64,000 bases of DNA, from NCBI RefSeq assembly GCF_002994745.2, contig NC_037090.1:22704001-22768000 (forward strand), in the 5' to 3' direction. Positions 1 to 12,172 of the stretch are shown in pieces. Below the pieces are notes generated by a model that was given only the letters and a program-made list of their open reading frames with translations, had not been told where the DNA came from and did no database searches. Made by a program: the position numbers and the translations under genes. The DNA comes from Rosa chinensis. Taxonomy: Eukaryota; Streptophyta; Magnoliopsida; Rosales; Rosaceae. Numbering within the stretch: position 1 is the stretch's first letter; each line of letters opens with the position of its first letter.

Positions 1-588
1 TGCACCACTACTATAACTTGTAGTTAGGCCAGTTAGTGGTACAAGTATTTGTGTGTGATGTTTTCGATGAGAAAAGCAAGTGTTAGCCTACACTATTTTA
101 TAGGGCTCGGCTTCCATCAATCAAGGGGTTAAATCTTATCGAAGAAATCTCCTCAGGGGAAAACTAAGTCGTCCTCTATGCTTATCTGTTTCTTCCAATA
201 ATGGTGTTCCTGTGTCCACAAATTGATCGAGGTCTTTTTTTATTATTTAAGGTTGGTAGCTAGAACAGTGGAACAGGTTGGGAATCGAATGCAGTGATAG
301 CGCTCCAGTAATTGTAATTGTAGTACTTAATTTGCCCAGGCAAATTAGTCTTTTTCTATTTTTGTCTAAACCAAGTCTTTTTTACTTCTTTGATTCCAGC
401 TGCACAAGCCAGCTATATAAGTTAACCACCTGGCCCTTCACAATGGAACACTTTATATTGAACCAATAGTCTTGAGGGAGAAAGATTAATGGGTTTTTGC
501 TTGAGAACTGTTTACACAAACAGCCAAGGGGAAGGTTGTTGCAGTTGGTCCCATTTCCTCTGCCATTATATTTCTAGCTTCTTTGATC
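1..588. other. Non-coding, nothing recognised
   Basis: No open frame of credible length or similarity is visible on either strand. The sequence is AT-rich and unique-looking, ending at the target duplication of the TRIM element that follows. Confidence 0.5.
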
Positions 589-593
589 ATTTG

Positions 594-948
594 TGAAAAA
601 GTAATCTGCGGTTCACATTCAAAACTAATTGGCAATGGATGGAGTGACCCAAACTCTTATAAACTCATAAGCAAGGTCCCATTTTTCCCATGTCGGATGT
701 ATATATTCTCAACACGCACCCGCACGTGTGGTGAATTTTCAAGCCATACATGCGGACAACTTTTGGGTGACGTGGAGCCCGTGTGGCCGTTAGGCATGCA
801 CACGTGGGATAACCTGGCTCTAATACCATGATAAAGTAATATGGGGTTCACATCCAAAACCAATTGGCAATGGATGGAGTGACTCAAACCCTTATAAACC
901 CACAAGCAAGGTCTCATTTTCCGATGTGAGATGTATATATTATCAACA
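594..948 (-). mobile_element. TRIM (terminal-repeat retrotransposon in miniature), complete
   Basis: Two direct repeats of about 120 bp (594-714 and 829-948) bracket a 114-bp interior. The element starts TG and ends CA and is flanked by a perfect 5-bp target duplication ATTTG (589-593 and 949-953). Next to the right-hand repeat, the reverse complement of 816-828 reads TGGTATTAGAGCC, a close match to the initiator-Met tRNA primer-binding site. This sets the orientation as minus. There is no coding capacity, so mobilisation would depend on proteins from an autonomous retrotransposon. The two terminal repeats have diverged by several substitutions, so the insertion is not very recent. Confidence 0.88.
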
Positions 949-1045
949 ATTTGAACCTACGTATGGGGCGTACGTACATATACTAAACTAATTATTATGA
1001 GAATGTAGAGGAAAAGTTAATTTGTAGGTTGATATGGTGTGGTAC

Positions 1046-1049
<4 letters not shown>

Positions 1050-1072
<23 letters not shown>
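1050..1072. repeat. CT microsatellite
   Basis: A (CT)n run of about 11 units followed by a T-run, in a segment (954-1550) with no recognisable gene. Around 1398-1540 there is sequence resembling the end of a copia-type LTR, with short inverted repeats around 1420-1455, but no partner or target duplication was found. Confidence 0.6.
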
Positions 1073-1079
<7 letters not shown>

Positions 1080-1551
1080 TTTCCAACTCATCCAAATTCG
1101 CAATGCAGTCCTTAAACTAGCTATTTAAAATAATTGGATTAACTCAATTTATGATCTGCTTTACTTGTGGCATCGGAAAAACTGCTAAAATGCTGGTTAG
1201 CGTAAAGCGCCATGCTAACTTCCCAGCAACTAATTTAGCAAATGGAATTATCTCAGCTGCTGATACCTTTGAGAATTCCCAACCCGATGCCAATTCGGAT
1301 TGTTTTTCTGTGTACTTCTTAGGCAGCGTTAATGGCCTTGCAAACATGATATATGAGTTAAGATGTAGAACACGTGTCAACCATCTGTAGAGTTTGTTAG
1401 TGATATTAGTTACATAAGAGTTGGTATATATAAGAGTTGTAATCCAACTCTGTATGGCTGGTTAGCCATTGTACGTAAAATTACCTTGAGAAAAATCAAA
1501 TATCAGTTCATCGTCTTCTTCCTTGTATTTCTTTCGTTCTTAGATTTCCTG

Positions 1552-1866
1552 CTAGCTTTCTTCTACCTTTTGCTGTTTCACCATGAATTTTAGCAATATG
1601 ATATTTACAACGATAGTGCCATCAGTAAAGGATCGCAAAATGAGAGATATAGTCCTCAAGTACTCTTTGTCTACTGCAAGGCAGTTTTCTATTTCATCAA
1701 TTATTGGAATGTAGAAGAACAACTGGTCGACTAATGAGACTGCAATCAAACAGCAGGCAATTACGAATGTCTTATTCCAGAATGAAACTGAAAGAAGTGT
1801 TTCTTCCAATTTTTGTTTTGTTGAAACTGCATCTCGACCTCTCCACGGGGGATTTCGCGGTTGCAC
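1552..1866 (-). pseudogene. Cyclic nucleotide-gated ion channel (CNGC) fragment
   Basis: The minus-strand frame of 104 codons contains SFWNKTFVIACCLIAVS, then LFFYIPIIDE, then LRSFTDG. This resembles the first transmembrane segment (S1) and following loop of plant CNGCs, where WNKIFV, DPLFFYIPVIDD and LRSFTD are conserved. Only this piece of a protein of about 700 aa is present. The remaining transmembrane helices, the pore and the cyclic-nucleotide-binding domain are absent nearby. Small insertions relative to the family pattern suggest decay. It is most likely a gene fragment left by duplication or transposition. The frame is open, but no function is expected. Confidence 0.6.
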
Positions 1867-1922
1867 CTCACATTGTTGAAGTTGTACTTACTTCCCTGTG
1901 TGATGCTGACAATAGAAACTAG

Positions 1923-4900
1923 AATCAAATGTAACTGATGACAAAGAGAAAATCAAAGATGAGATGGACTCATCATTTCTTTTATGTGATGCTATCTACA
2001 TTTTTATGTTTGTATCGCTAAAGATAAAATAAAATATAAATTAAGTCAATATATAGTATGATTTTAGAGCATTAGTTCCTCTTCTCAAAGCATATTTCCT
2101 CAATCTTACTAAACTCATGCACGTAGCAAAAATAAAAACCTACAGCCCAGAAAATTTTTATTAGATAAAAACATATTTGTTTAAGGAAAACCAAAATTGG
2201 GAGAGAATTGTTGTGTATTTTCATTGATAATAGGAGCATATTTATATAGAGGATTATAATGCATAGAATCTGAATTGTACAAAGAAAGGTAATCATACAT
2301 TGAATGGATATCTCTAAGATTCTCCGAGATTATTTCTAATTAAAACCCTATTACCACTAGATCAAGTAACTTAGAGTTTGGGCCAGACACATATTCTGGA
2401 TTTACTTGAACAATATCGACATTTTTCTTATCTTAATACACATACTTTTTTGGTTTTGTATGAATGAAGAATAGCAATTCAAATGATAAAAATAAAAAAT
2501 AAAATAAAATAAAAAGCACCAAAAGCACGCTTTATACAATCATATCATTATTGATAAAACAATCTAGATATCCAACAAAAAACCAAATAGCATTCGGTAG
2601 AGAGGCCAAATTAAACTCTTCTAAACTCTTTTGTATAGCCTCAGATTTCTAATTTACATAGAATAACACTCTACACTCTTAGTATGATCACTCTAACATT
2701 GTAATAATAATGATAAAAATCCGTGGTTGATAATCATAATTATAAAAGTAAAAATTTGCTTGCAAGTGAAAATCAAATACTACATATCTGGCTCATAAAA
2801 TTAAACGGTAACAAGGGATACAAAGACTGCAAATCCTTAAAATCATGATACCCAAAAAAATAACGAGTTTAAGAAACTAACCTCATTATAGGGTCATCAT
2901 TAGGGTACCTGCTCGTTAGACATCTCATTAAACATGTATGTGCATTCAATATTGATTTTTTATATGTATGACTTGAAAATTCGTCATACATGCGGCGATA
3001 TGTGAGACTATGAAGTATATCCACATTGAAAAATCAACAGAGTATATAAAAATTTAGGCTTTTCCGACTATTGTTAATTAATTTTGATTGTAAAGCTTAA
3101 TTACTTTAAATAAAAAGATGAAACAAATTAAAAAAAAGGCCAAAAAAGCAAAAAAGGCAAAAGCTTGAAAAAGACGCTGATAAAATTAAGTTCCTGGGCC
3201 AGATCGAAGAAAGCTCCTGGGCCAAAAAGGACACTATTGACGAAGACCTAAGTTTGTAGGGCCATAAGACGACTCGACCTAAGTTTGTAGGGCCATAAGA
3301 CGACTCGTCTTTTCCCATTGTATACTCTCTATTAGGACTTCTTGTACCGGGTGACGAACAACGCTTATCCTACGCTCTTTATCTCCCCATAAATTAATTC
3401 TTCCAACATTTTCGGGCTCGGGTTTCACCAAGCCTTAGCAGCAATGTTTACTTGTAGTCAATTGTTCAGTAATGTACGTACTGGATCCAATAAACTAGCA
3501 GTACAGTTGGGAAATTAATTTGGTTAATTAGTTAAGCTGCTAACATGCTGTAGCCTGTAGGTAACTAAAGGCCTAGCTTTTGGTAATTGAGTCCTGTATA
3601 AAAAGACATGATCCTTCTTCTGCAATCCCAGTCTTCATTTAGTCAGCATTAATGTCAGAAATATCTCTTTACAGCGTTTTCTCTCTTTTTGCCTCGTCTT
3701 CTACCGTGTAATTAAGAAGCATTACTCATAGTTGAAGAAGGCAATACTATGGAAGCTGAGCTAGTTAAAGATGAAAGAGAGTAATTGAACCCACAAAAGC
3801 TGTAAAAAGAGACTTGGTTTGAAATAGTGACAATACTCGAATAATTAAGAAAAAAGTTTTGGGCCAAGGGAATCTCCAGCTAGTGCATCGTATTATGGTT
3901 GTTAATTTCTTGATGATTGATGGACATTCATCGACCACCCTTTCGAGAATTCGTCTTCCAGTTATCGTCTCAGGTCTTGCGCCTTGCGTTCAAGAACTTG
4001 AATTAGTGGGTGACGAAGACCTTATCATAATGCAAAACCCTATCATTCATCTTTAGTCAATTACTCAATTATTAGTCGTTCTCCCAATATTTTAATTGTC
4101 TGCATGGCTAGCGTTTTCCATTAATCAACACATGTTAATGACTTTATCAAAGTTGTACGTTTGGATTTTTCTGTGCATTATTGATTAACTTTATCGTACG
4201 TAGGTGATATTATTAGTGAAGTCAGCATTGTTCGATCGCGTGGACTCATGAGGACTAAAATGGCAGAAGACAACTGCAGAGCCGATCTGAATTTTTTTTT
4301 CTTCGATTGAAACGGCCGAGCTGACTTACATATATACTCGGATTTTTCTTGCTCTTTGAATATGCTTTTTCTTTCACGTTATTCTCGTTAATTTTGGAGA
4401 TATGAAACCGCCGGTTCCCAGCTTTCTCCAACTAATCTGCCCCTCTCCAATTCTTTTATTGATATTTTGAGTGAAACTATTAGAATCTAACTATCCAAAA
4501 TGTTATCTTGCTAAATTTTTTATAAGAGATAAGGGTTTTTTTTTTTTTTAGTTTGCCAAAAGATTCTGAAAATTTAATGGGATTTTTCTCGTGTCTGCTT
4601 TTAGGAGTTCTATAAGACATAAAGTCATTGGGCTTTACAATATTTGAATGTGGCTAGGGCTGTAAATAGGTTTGATACAGCTCGAGTTTGACTCGTTTTT
4701 AACTCGTTCAATTCATGTTTATAAGATAAATGAGTCAACTTTGAGCTCAACATTAGACCCAATAAGAAAAGTTGCATTGAGTTTTTCAGAACAAGAAGTT
4801 TAAAGGTTCTTTGAACATGAACATACATGGAATTGTTCTGAAACACACATATTGCTTAGTCCATATTAATGTGAAAATGAAAATAGATTGCATACAAATT

Positions 4901-5150
4901 TGTTGAAGGCTACACGAATTCACTTTTCTATTCTCCACCATCACTGAACAATTAAACACCACACAACTCTGGCTCAGTATAACACAATAATCTAAATTTT
5001 AACAACTAATCTTGAGCAATCTGCCAAAACCCATATATGAGAAATATGAACTCAAAAATTCCACGTCACTTCATTCATGGAAGCATATAAGGAAGGATGT
5101 ATTCTGAACAATAGTATATAACTTGATGAAATTTCATGAAAACTATATCC
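1923..5150. other. Intergenic, no gene recognised
   Basis: AT-rich sequence without a supportable coding region. A 33-bp direct tandem duplication lies at about 3247-3312. A TATA-like TATAAAAAG near 3597 is followed by a CT-rich leader and a very short frame at 3749, which could be the remains of a promoter. A segment near 4650-4750 looks like degenerate hAT-type MITE sequence, but no ends were found. Confidence 0.4.
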
Positions 5151-5172
5151 AAAGTCACAAAGATGATAATAT

Positions 5173-5384
5173 ATATATATATAGCTAGTACGGTTTAAGT
5201 TAGACAGATTCAGTTCGTCGATTGGTTTAAGCGAGTTAGATACTCTAACGGTCATCAATTTGGCTGAAAATTTACAGAGATGATCTGTACACTAGTACTT
5301 AAAAATTGAACGGTCGAGATGTGGATATGCGACCTAAAAGCAACCCAAAACTCGAAGTGAAGCGGACCTCCGCTCTGGATAAAA

Positions 5385-5390
<6 letters not shown>
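5173..5390. mobile_element. Fold-back MITE, one arm only
   Basis: This matches one half of the long-inverted-repeat MITEs at 18030-18415 and 56547-56948. It has the same 'gatactctaacggtcatcaa' type core, the 'atttggctgaaaatt' stretch and the terminal 'ccgctctggat'. The complementary arm is missing, so it is a truncated copy. It is followed directly by a TA microsatellite. Confidence 0.6.
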
Positions 5391-5426
<36 letters not shown>

Positions 5427-5450
5427 TATATAGACACACACACACACAGA
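5386..5450. repeat. TA / CA microsatellite
   Basis: A compound run of (TA)n, then ACACAC, then a short (GCTA)n run. It lies at the end of the truncated fold-back MITE, a position seen at other members of that family in this window. Confidence 0.8.
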
Positions 5451-5783
5451 GCTAGCTAGCTAGGTAGCATTATTTTTGCAAGGTTTTGCAAACATTAGAA
5501 ATAGTGAAATTATCCAAGTTTAGTGGCAACTTAGGATTTATTACACTTTTCCTCAACCATTCTTGTCATACAAAGTGTGAATTTAAGTGAGGAAGAAGGT
5601 GAACAAGGAAGAAAAACTTAGAGAGAAAAACGAAGAAGAATGAAGCTACAATCATAATGATGTTGTTTCTATTTTTACAGGCTAACTCTCTGTATTTATC
5701 TTTCTAGAACAATAAAACTAACTTCAGTTGGCTAATTACATTTTTACCCTTAACACCCCCTCTAAAGCTAATGGAAGGCCACC
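5450..5783. other. Possible copia LTR debris flanking the solo LTR
   Basis: No gene. The text from about 5560 to 5783 resumes after the solo LTR at 9309, judging from the shared ccacc target duplication, so this was one continuous sequence before the insertion. Its character (an 'aacaccccc' run just before the junction) resembles the junction region of a copia-type element. This is a weak inference. Confidence 0.3.
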
Positions 5784-8700
5784 TGTGAGCCCCCGAAAAT
5801 TTTGTTTGATTTTTAGAAGGTAATTTTTCGCCAATAAGATTTTCGCAAGGTGATTTAAGTGAAGAAATCGATTTCGGAAATTATTTTGGTGTCGAGATCA
5901 CAATTTGGGCTCTATAATTTTCGTTTGGGCCAATGTTCTTCCATTTGGGCCTAGAGGATTACCAGAGCTTATGGAGATAGAGATTGTCGAAGTAAATTTG
6001 AGAAGGAGACGAGTTGGGTTGTAACAAAGTTTTGAATGTTGAGTCTTAAGAAAATTGAGTTTTGGACTCTAGACGAAGTCGAGAAATTACTAAAGTAGTC
6101 GTTGACGAAAAACGAGTAAAGTAACGAACCCTAAAACCTGAAAGTAACCAGTCAGGGGGGTTTCGTAATTCGTCGCAAGGGTAAAATGGACATTTCACAC
6201 GCGCAACTATAAATAGGAAATCAGAAACCCTAAAATCTAAACTCTCTCACTCTCTCCCTCTCGGCCGCGTTTCTCTTTCTCTCTCCTCGACCTCACTCTC
6301 TCGTCCTCTCCCTCTACCATCGCCGGAACCACATCATCCGGCCACCGCCTCACATCACCGCTACCACCAATCGAAGCACCACCTCAATCCGACCTAAACC
6401 CATAAGAGATCGACTCCATGCATCGACCCTAACCTGTCTCTTCCGTTCTCCTTCTCTCTGCCACCACCGGAGACTCCAGCTCCGGCCACCATCTCATCAC
6501 ACCGCCTCCACCAGTCAACACACCACCCAAACCCGAGGCTTACCGTCCACATGAATCGCCTCCAGCCTCCTCACCGGTTCCTCAAAGCAGCGATGCCACT
6601 GCTCGTTGGCTTTCCTTGATTTCAAGCCATCAGCTCGCCACACCGCCATCACTTCTCGACTTAGAACTTGCCGGACGTCCAAACCTTGAATCCTTGTTGA
6701 CTGCCGATGCCGGAGAGCGCCGTACACGTCTTATGTTGGAGTCCTCGCTTCTGCTAAGATCGATTTGTCTCCTCCGATCGAAATTGAGCTACGCCGCCTC
6801 CAAGGATGGAATCAGGGCTTCACGATCTGTCAAAGCCCTAGACCCACGACCTCTAGCTCTAACTAGAGCCACCGCACGCGCCTCACGCGCCGCCACAGGC
6901 GCGTGGACCACCGTAGCTCCGTCGCTCACGGTCGCCGGAAATCGTCAGGACTTCTTGATTAGGTAATTTCGTGATTCCCCTTTTAGCTGGAGCTTCTGGT
7001 TTGGTATAGATTGAAAACCCTAACTCTATTCCTTAATTTGAAACCTGTGAGGATTGTGGGATCTGCGTTTTTGAAGCTGTGGAGAAGAAACGAGCTACTG
7101 GGTCAGTTTCGATTAAAATCGATTAAGGTAAGGACCGCAAACTCTATTCTGGATGTGAAGTTGGTTGAGTGTTGAGTATTGATTGTATTGTTTTCTGCTA
7201 GAGGTCTGAATGGATTAATGGTGGTGGAAAAAGCAGCTGGCTTGAATCGAATCCATGTTTGGAAAAGAAGAGTGGTAAGGGCCTGTTACTCTGAATTGTG
7301 AAATTGTTGGTGTGTTCGGTTTCTGATTGTTGTAAATGGGTTTGTTGGAGTTATTTTAGGAAGTGAAGTTAAAAATTGCAGAAAATTGTTGTTGCCTCAT
7401 GAAGAGAAAAGAGTGAAAATGGTGATATGGTGGTTTAAACCTTTGGTATGGCATCTGTGGTAACTTTGTGATTACTGAAGATGCTTGTGATCTGTTTGTG
7501 TTTACTTAAGGAGATGACATTGATATAATTTTGGTTTTGTCATAAATTCAAGGTAGGCAAAGACTGGTTAATTTGGTGAGCTCTATGCAGTTAAATGAAA
7601 TTAGGACATTCGATCTCGATAAATGAAGTAAATTACAAGTGAAGTTCTTTAAAGCTACCATATCCCAAAATCGTAATCCATCGGGAATGGTAATCGTGAT
7701 TTGTTTTCTTAAAAGTAAAAATGCTAAACAAATGAAGGTGAAAGTGCCGAGTCTAACCGCCATATCCCGAATGATTCAAATGCTACATTGATCATTTGGA
7801 TCATTTGGGAATGGTAAGTATATTTGTTGCTTAAGAAAGGGAATGCTAGACAATGGAATTAAATATTTAATCCAAACTATATTATCGAAAGAAGTATGAT
7901 CACCATCTCCCGAATGAGCTTACTACGTTAAGTGAATTGTTCGGGAATGGTTACCATTAAATATCGATTAAGTTAAATTGGTAACTCATAAAGAAATTAA
8001 GCAAATGAGTTATGAATTGAGTACTTATCGGATTTAGTTTTTGTTAAAGGACTCGGGCGTGTGCGCTTGGATTTGGACAAATGATTGAAAGTCGGGAACA
8101 AACCCGAATGTAGACGAGCACTCCAATTCCAGGTAGGGTGAGCCGTCCCTATCTTGTTAGTGGTTTTCTTGTGCATGTATATGCTTATACATATATTAAG
8201 CTGCCTGCAAGTACGTTTTTGGTTGTTCATTAGTCGATGCCTCGTGATACATGTGTTTCCAGAACTGATAATTGCTAATTGCGAAAACCGAGGCTAGACT
8301 TGCATGTTGAGATACTGTACCCTTGTATGTTTATACTTGTGACCTGAAAGTGAATGGAACCTAGACGCTTAGATTCCTAGGGATCCCACGGTGTCGATAA
8401 CCGTGAAGCTCCGGAGGGGGCCGTGCTCCTATGTTTGTCGAGGAAAGATAAGTATAGACAGTGAACCAGTCATAGGAGACTCAGAGCCAGGAAATGGACA
8501 CTTTCGCTACTTATAGTCAGAAGTACTACAGAGTAGTTGGCCGGTTCTCGAATTCAGGAAGAACCGGTTCGGTCACCGATTTGTTTTATTTTAGCCGGCA
8601 GGTAAGTATCTCGGAGCTCCAAATTGTGTGAAGCATACTGCATATGCCTTATAAAAGAAACAAATGTTTGTGGTTGCCTTTTTTTTTTTAAGTATTTTCG

Positions 8701-9308
8701 ATAAACGTGCACAACATTATGTAGTAAATATTTTCAAGTATATTGTCTTTCAAACCTAGCATGGTTGGGTCGGCCCCTATTGGGCATGCGAGGACGAAAG
8801 CTCACCCCTACAACAGTGTGCAGGTTTTGAGCATGTGGTCAGGAAGCGTATAGGAGAGGCACATGGCCCGGTTTGGCGTATTCCTTTTTGTCTTTACTAA
8901 AGTTCGGTTTTGGGTCCATTATCGGATTTCGAAGTAACTTATTTATTTACTTTCTTACTAATTTATTTATTTATTTATTATTTACTCGCTTACAAAAATT
9001 CCGGGAGACCCGTAACCCTGGGGCGCGTCTCCCATGCCTGTAGTTACTTAGTGATTTGTTTTATTTTCCAAATTGGGCTCCGATTGCAAGCCCAAAACTC
9101 TTAGCCCATTTCAAATTCTGCTTTGGAGAGTGTGTTGTTTGGTTGCTATAACGACTTGTCCAAGAAAGTGTTTTGTAAACCAACAGTTTGAACCAAAAAG
9201 GCCTTGCGATTTCAGGTAGATGAGTTATCTGGATGTCATTCGTGACATGTCGGTTTCTCATTGGCTCGGGGTCACGGCGTTGTGGGACCCCTCTCTCAGG
9301 TCAGCACA
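5784..9308 (+). mobile_element. Solo LTR, about 3.5 kb (Ty3/gypsy-like)
   Basis: The block begins TGTGAGCCCCCG and ends GGTCAGCACA, so its ends are TG..CA. It is flanked by a perfect 5-bp duplication CCACC (5779-5783 and 9309-9313), and no internal retrotransposon domains or second LTR are present. A TATA motif CTATAAATAGG at 6207-6217 followed by a CT-rich leader (about 6240-6320) looks like the LTR promoter and transcript start. Open frames inside, such as 6616-6966, have the composition of this leader and no recognisable domain. Its start resembles, in the same sense, the reverse complement of the end of the second solo LTR at 19769-22728, so both probably belong to one broad family of long-LTR elements. 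Confidence 0.75.
6207..6217 (+). promoter_or_regulatory. TATA box of the solo LTR
   Basis: CTATAAATAGG lies about 25-35 bp upstream of the pyrimidine-rich stretch, the normal spacing for a plant TATA box, inside the 3.5-kb solo LTR. It may still drive transcription into flanking sequence. Confidence 0.5.
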
Positions 9309-9313
9309 CCACC

Positions 9314-12126
9314 TGACATCAGATTGCAACAGATGAAAGAGTTGTCTGGTCCAAGATCTAAGCTCTTTAGATTATGCTGTAAATTATCACAATCTGTATT
9401 AGGATTTTCATCATCTTTATTGCTCGATTCAATTTTTGCATGACCTTCATCTTTCTGAGGAAAATTATCCATTGAATCTTGATTACATCTCTTACTAGCT
9501 TGCAATGAAGAGAAATTTGGAATGTGAGTAAGAAGATTGGGGAACAAAAATATGAAGAAAGAAAGAACAATGCATCAAACAGAAATTATAGATTCTTCAT
9601 TTTCTTAACTCTTAAAATAGTAAAATACAAATCATAATATCGAAATCAACTAACAAAAAAATAAAAAGTCGAAAAGATATTCCAAAATTAGTTACAACTG
9701 GATAAAAAGACAGGGCCACTTTCAAAAGGTATGTTTACACTAGATGATTTTCTTTCTTTTATTGTTCAAGCTGTTTTCTACTCATATTGCATCATTTGTT
9801 TGCTTTTAGAACAAATTGCTGGACACAGTTATGCTTCTATAATGGGCTTTGGGTGAAATTTTTAATTTTACTTTGATGATATCGGATTGGCAAGTCTGTG
9901 TGTTAGCTGAGTACATAGGTTGAGAGCTTAGTGGTCAGTGGCATTAATAGGTTGCTAAGTTATCTTAAGTTTCTGGGCAAATTTCATACAATTGTTTATT
10001 CACTTTGGTAGCTTGATGCTTGGAATTGCAGTGCTAGTTATTATACAATTCCTCTTGATGATGGTCAATCTGGGAGGACAGATAGCCTCTTGTATATCCT
10101 TCATGGACTCTGCTAATCTATGCTTCGATGACTATTGGTTTTGTAAGTCTCCTTTTCAGCAGCTCATCTCTTATTTGGGATTATATGGATCTGGGTTTGA
10201 GTTTGAAGGTCTTGTTTGGGCCATTAGAACTTAGTTATGTAGATTACAATTGTATTTTGATTTGATAGGTCAGTAGGTTTTGATTTTGTTTCATTTTGAT
10301 TTCACAGACTAGCTTTGGTTCAGTGACTCTTGTCTTAGTCTCTCCATGAATTCGAAGTCAATCACTTAGTGACTCTTCGTCTCTCTCTCTCTCTCAATCT
10401 CTCCTGGACGGTCGCCAGCACTGGCCCTCTCCCTCTATCCTCGAAGGTCGACGGCACCGACCATTTCTCCTCGAATTAGATCATGTGCTAGTTCTGGTTG
10501 TTTAAGCTTTGTTTTTGAAAAAGGTGTTGGCTTTGGTGAATTTTTCCGGGATTTATGTGATCTGGGTTTTCGTTCGATTTGGTTTTTATTGGGTTTTTGA
10601 TGCTTTTCTTGCTAGCTTTGGTTGCTGGGATATTGAAGACAAAATAAAAGAGAAGAAAATGAAATGGGCATGTCCTCCATTTTCTCTATGGTTTTCTAGG
10701 TGCAGAAACATATTGTGATTGAGTCCAAGCCTGAACATTTTCTGGATGACGTTCGTTTGAATAATCCATGGCCTGAGCGTAGAAGGTACAGAGTGCTATT
10801 TTCATGTTCTTATCTGAGACATTATCAATGTCAGTCTCTTTCGCATTTCTGATAAAAAGTCCCAGTGGTGTACTTCCAACAACTAGGGAAGAGAAAAAAG
10901 AGTTCAAGGTTTACCTTCTTGATTTGTATATTAATTACTACGTTGAGCAATCGTTTTATTGCTGTTCAGCACCGTGATTTTTCTTCCTGTGTTCTTGAAT
11001 TTATAAGGAGCTTATCAAAACTAGGATGACTACAGATGATGTAGATAACTACAGTGAAGCATTGAGAACTCCTTTAAAGTCTTTACTCCTTGAGGAATTA
11101 GTGAGTATATGTTATTCAAGCATTGGTTGGAATTGTGAGAACGTTTTTAGTTGAAGAGGCTGTTGCGAATGGAAATTTTCAAGATAGGATATAGTTGTCA
11201 CTAAAATTCAAAATGACATTGTTTCTTCATGTCAGGAAAAATTCTAAAATTAGTATTTGCTTAATTAAGCTACAAACTGCACTCAATTACTGCACTTGCA
11301 TAGATGCAGTGTCAATGTCACACTTTGTCAATTATTGCTTACATTCTCACTCCTTTAGGGTTGGTATTGGCTTTATGGTTTTGCACGCACTTCTTTGGAG
11401 TTTGCCGTCATAACTAGTGTTTCAACCTCAAATACTCATGCGTGAATATCAATCCCCATTGAGTAGGTGTTTGATTTTTCTTACTTTATGTCTCAGGTCC
11501 AGAGTTGCAACAAATAATTAGTGACAGCCGTTCTGAAGTTCATTCCGGTTAATCAGACTTTTGGGTCATGGTGGCGGCATTGAAGATTTGTGAAACCAAG
11601 ATTGAATCTGCGACAACTGGATATAGTGTGCATAAATTAGATCTGTTTATCTTGGTGAGAGTGTTTTTTTATCACATAACATTAATAACATCTTCTAGAG
11701 TCCCTGATTTCTTTATGATAAGTTCTGAATTGATTTCCTTAATCTCCAACTGATTTTCTTATGATAAGTTCTGAATTGATTGATAACCCTAAACTGTAGT
11801 TTCAAAATGGTTCAGTGTTCTTAGTTGTGAGTGTAAGGCAGTTTAACTTTGATGCATTGATTAAAAAAAAAAGAAAAAAAAAGTAAAACCTAGTGTTAAT
11901 GGCTTAACTCATATTTTTTGCAAACAGAGTTTTTAGCTCTAGTCCTCGGTTTTCGGACATGATCATTGTAAATACAGAAATAAATGCTCATAGTTGAAGC
12001 ATGTTGTCTAATTGAGTGGTCCATGCAGGGAGGGAACACCTGAGTAATCTGACTAGAAGTCTTAGCTTGAATAAGGCTCTTAATTTCTGCCGTTTTCTTT
12101 GGATGCATGAAGGTTGCAAAAGTTAC

Positions 12127-12172
<46 letters not shown>

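Noticed and set aside
1398..1540. Solo copia LTR
   Set aside because: The sequence has an LTR-like feel, but neither matching ends nor a target duplication could be found.
6616..6966. 116-codon GC-rich frame as a gene
   Set aside because: It lies wholly inside a solo LTR, in its leader region, and has no recognisable domain.
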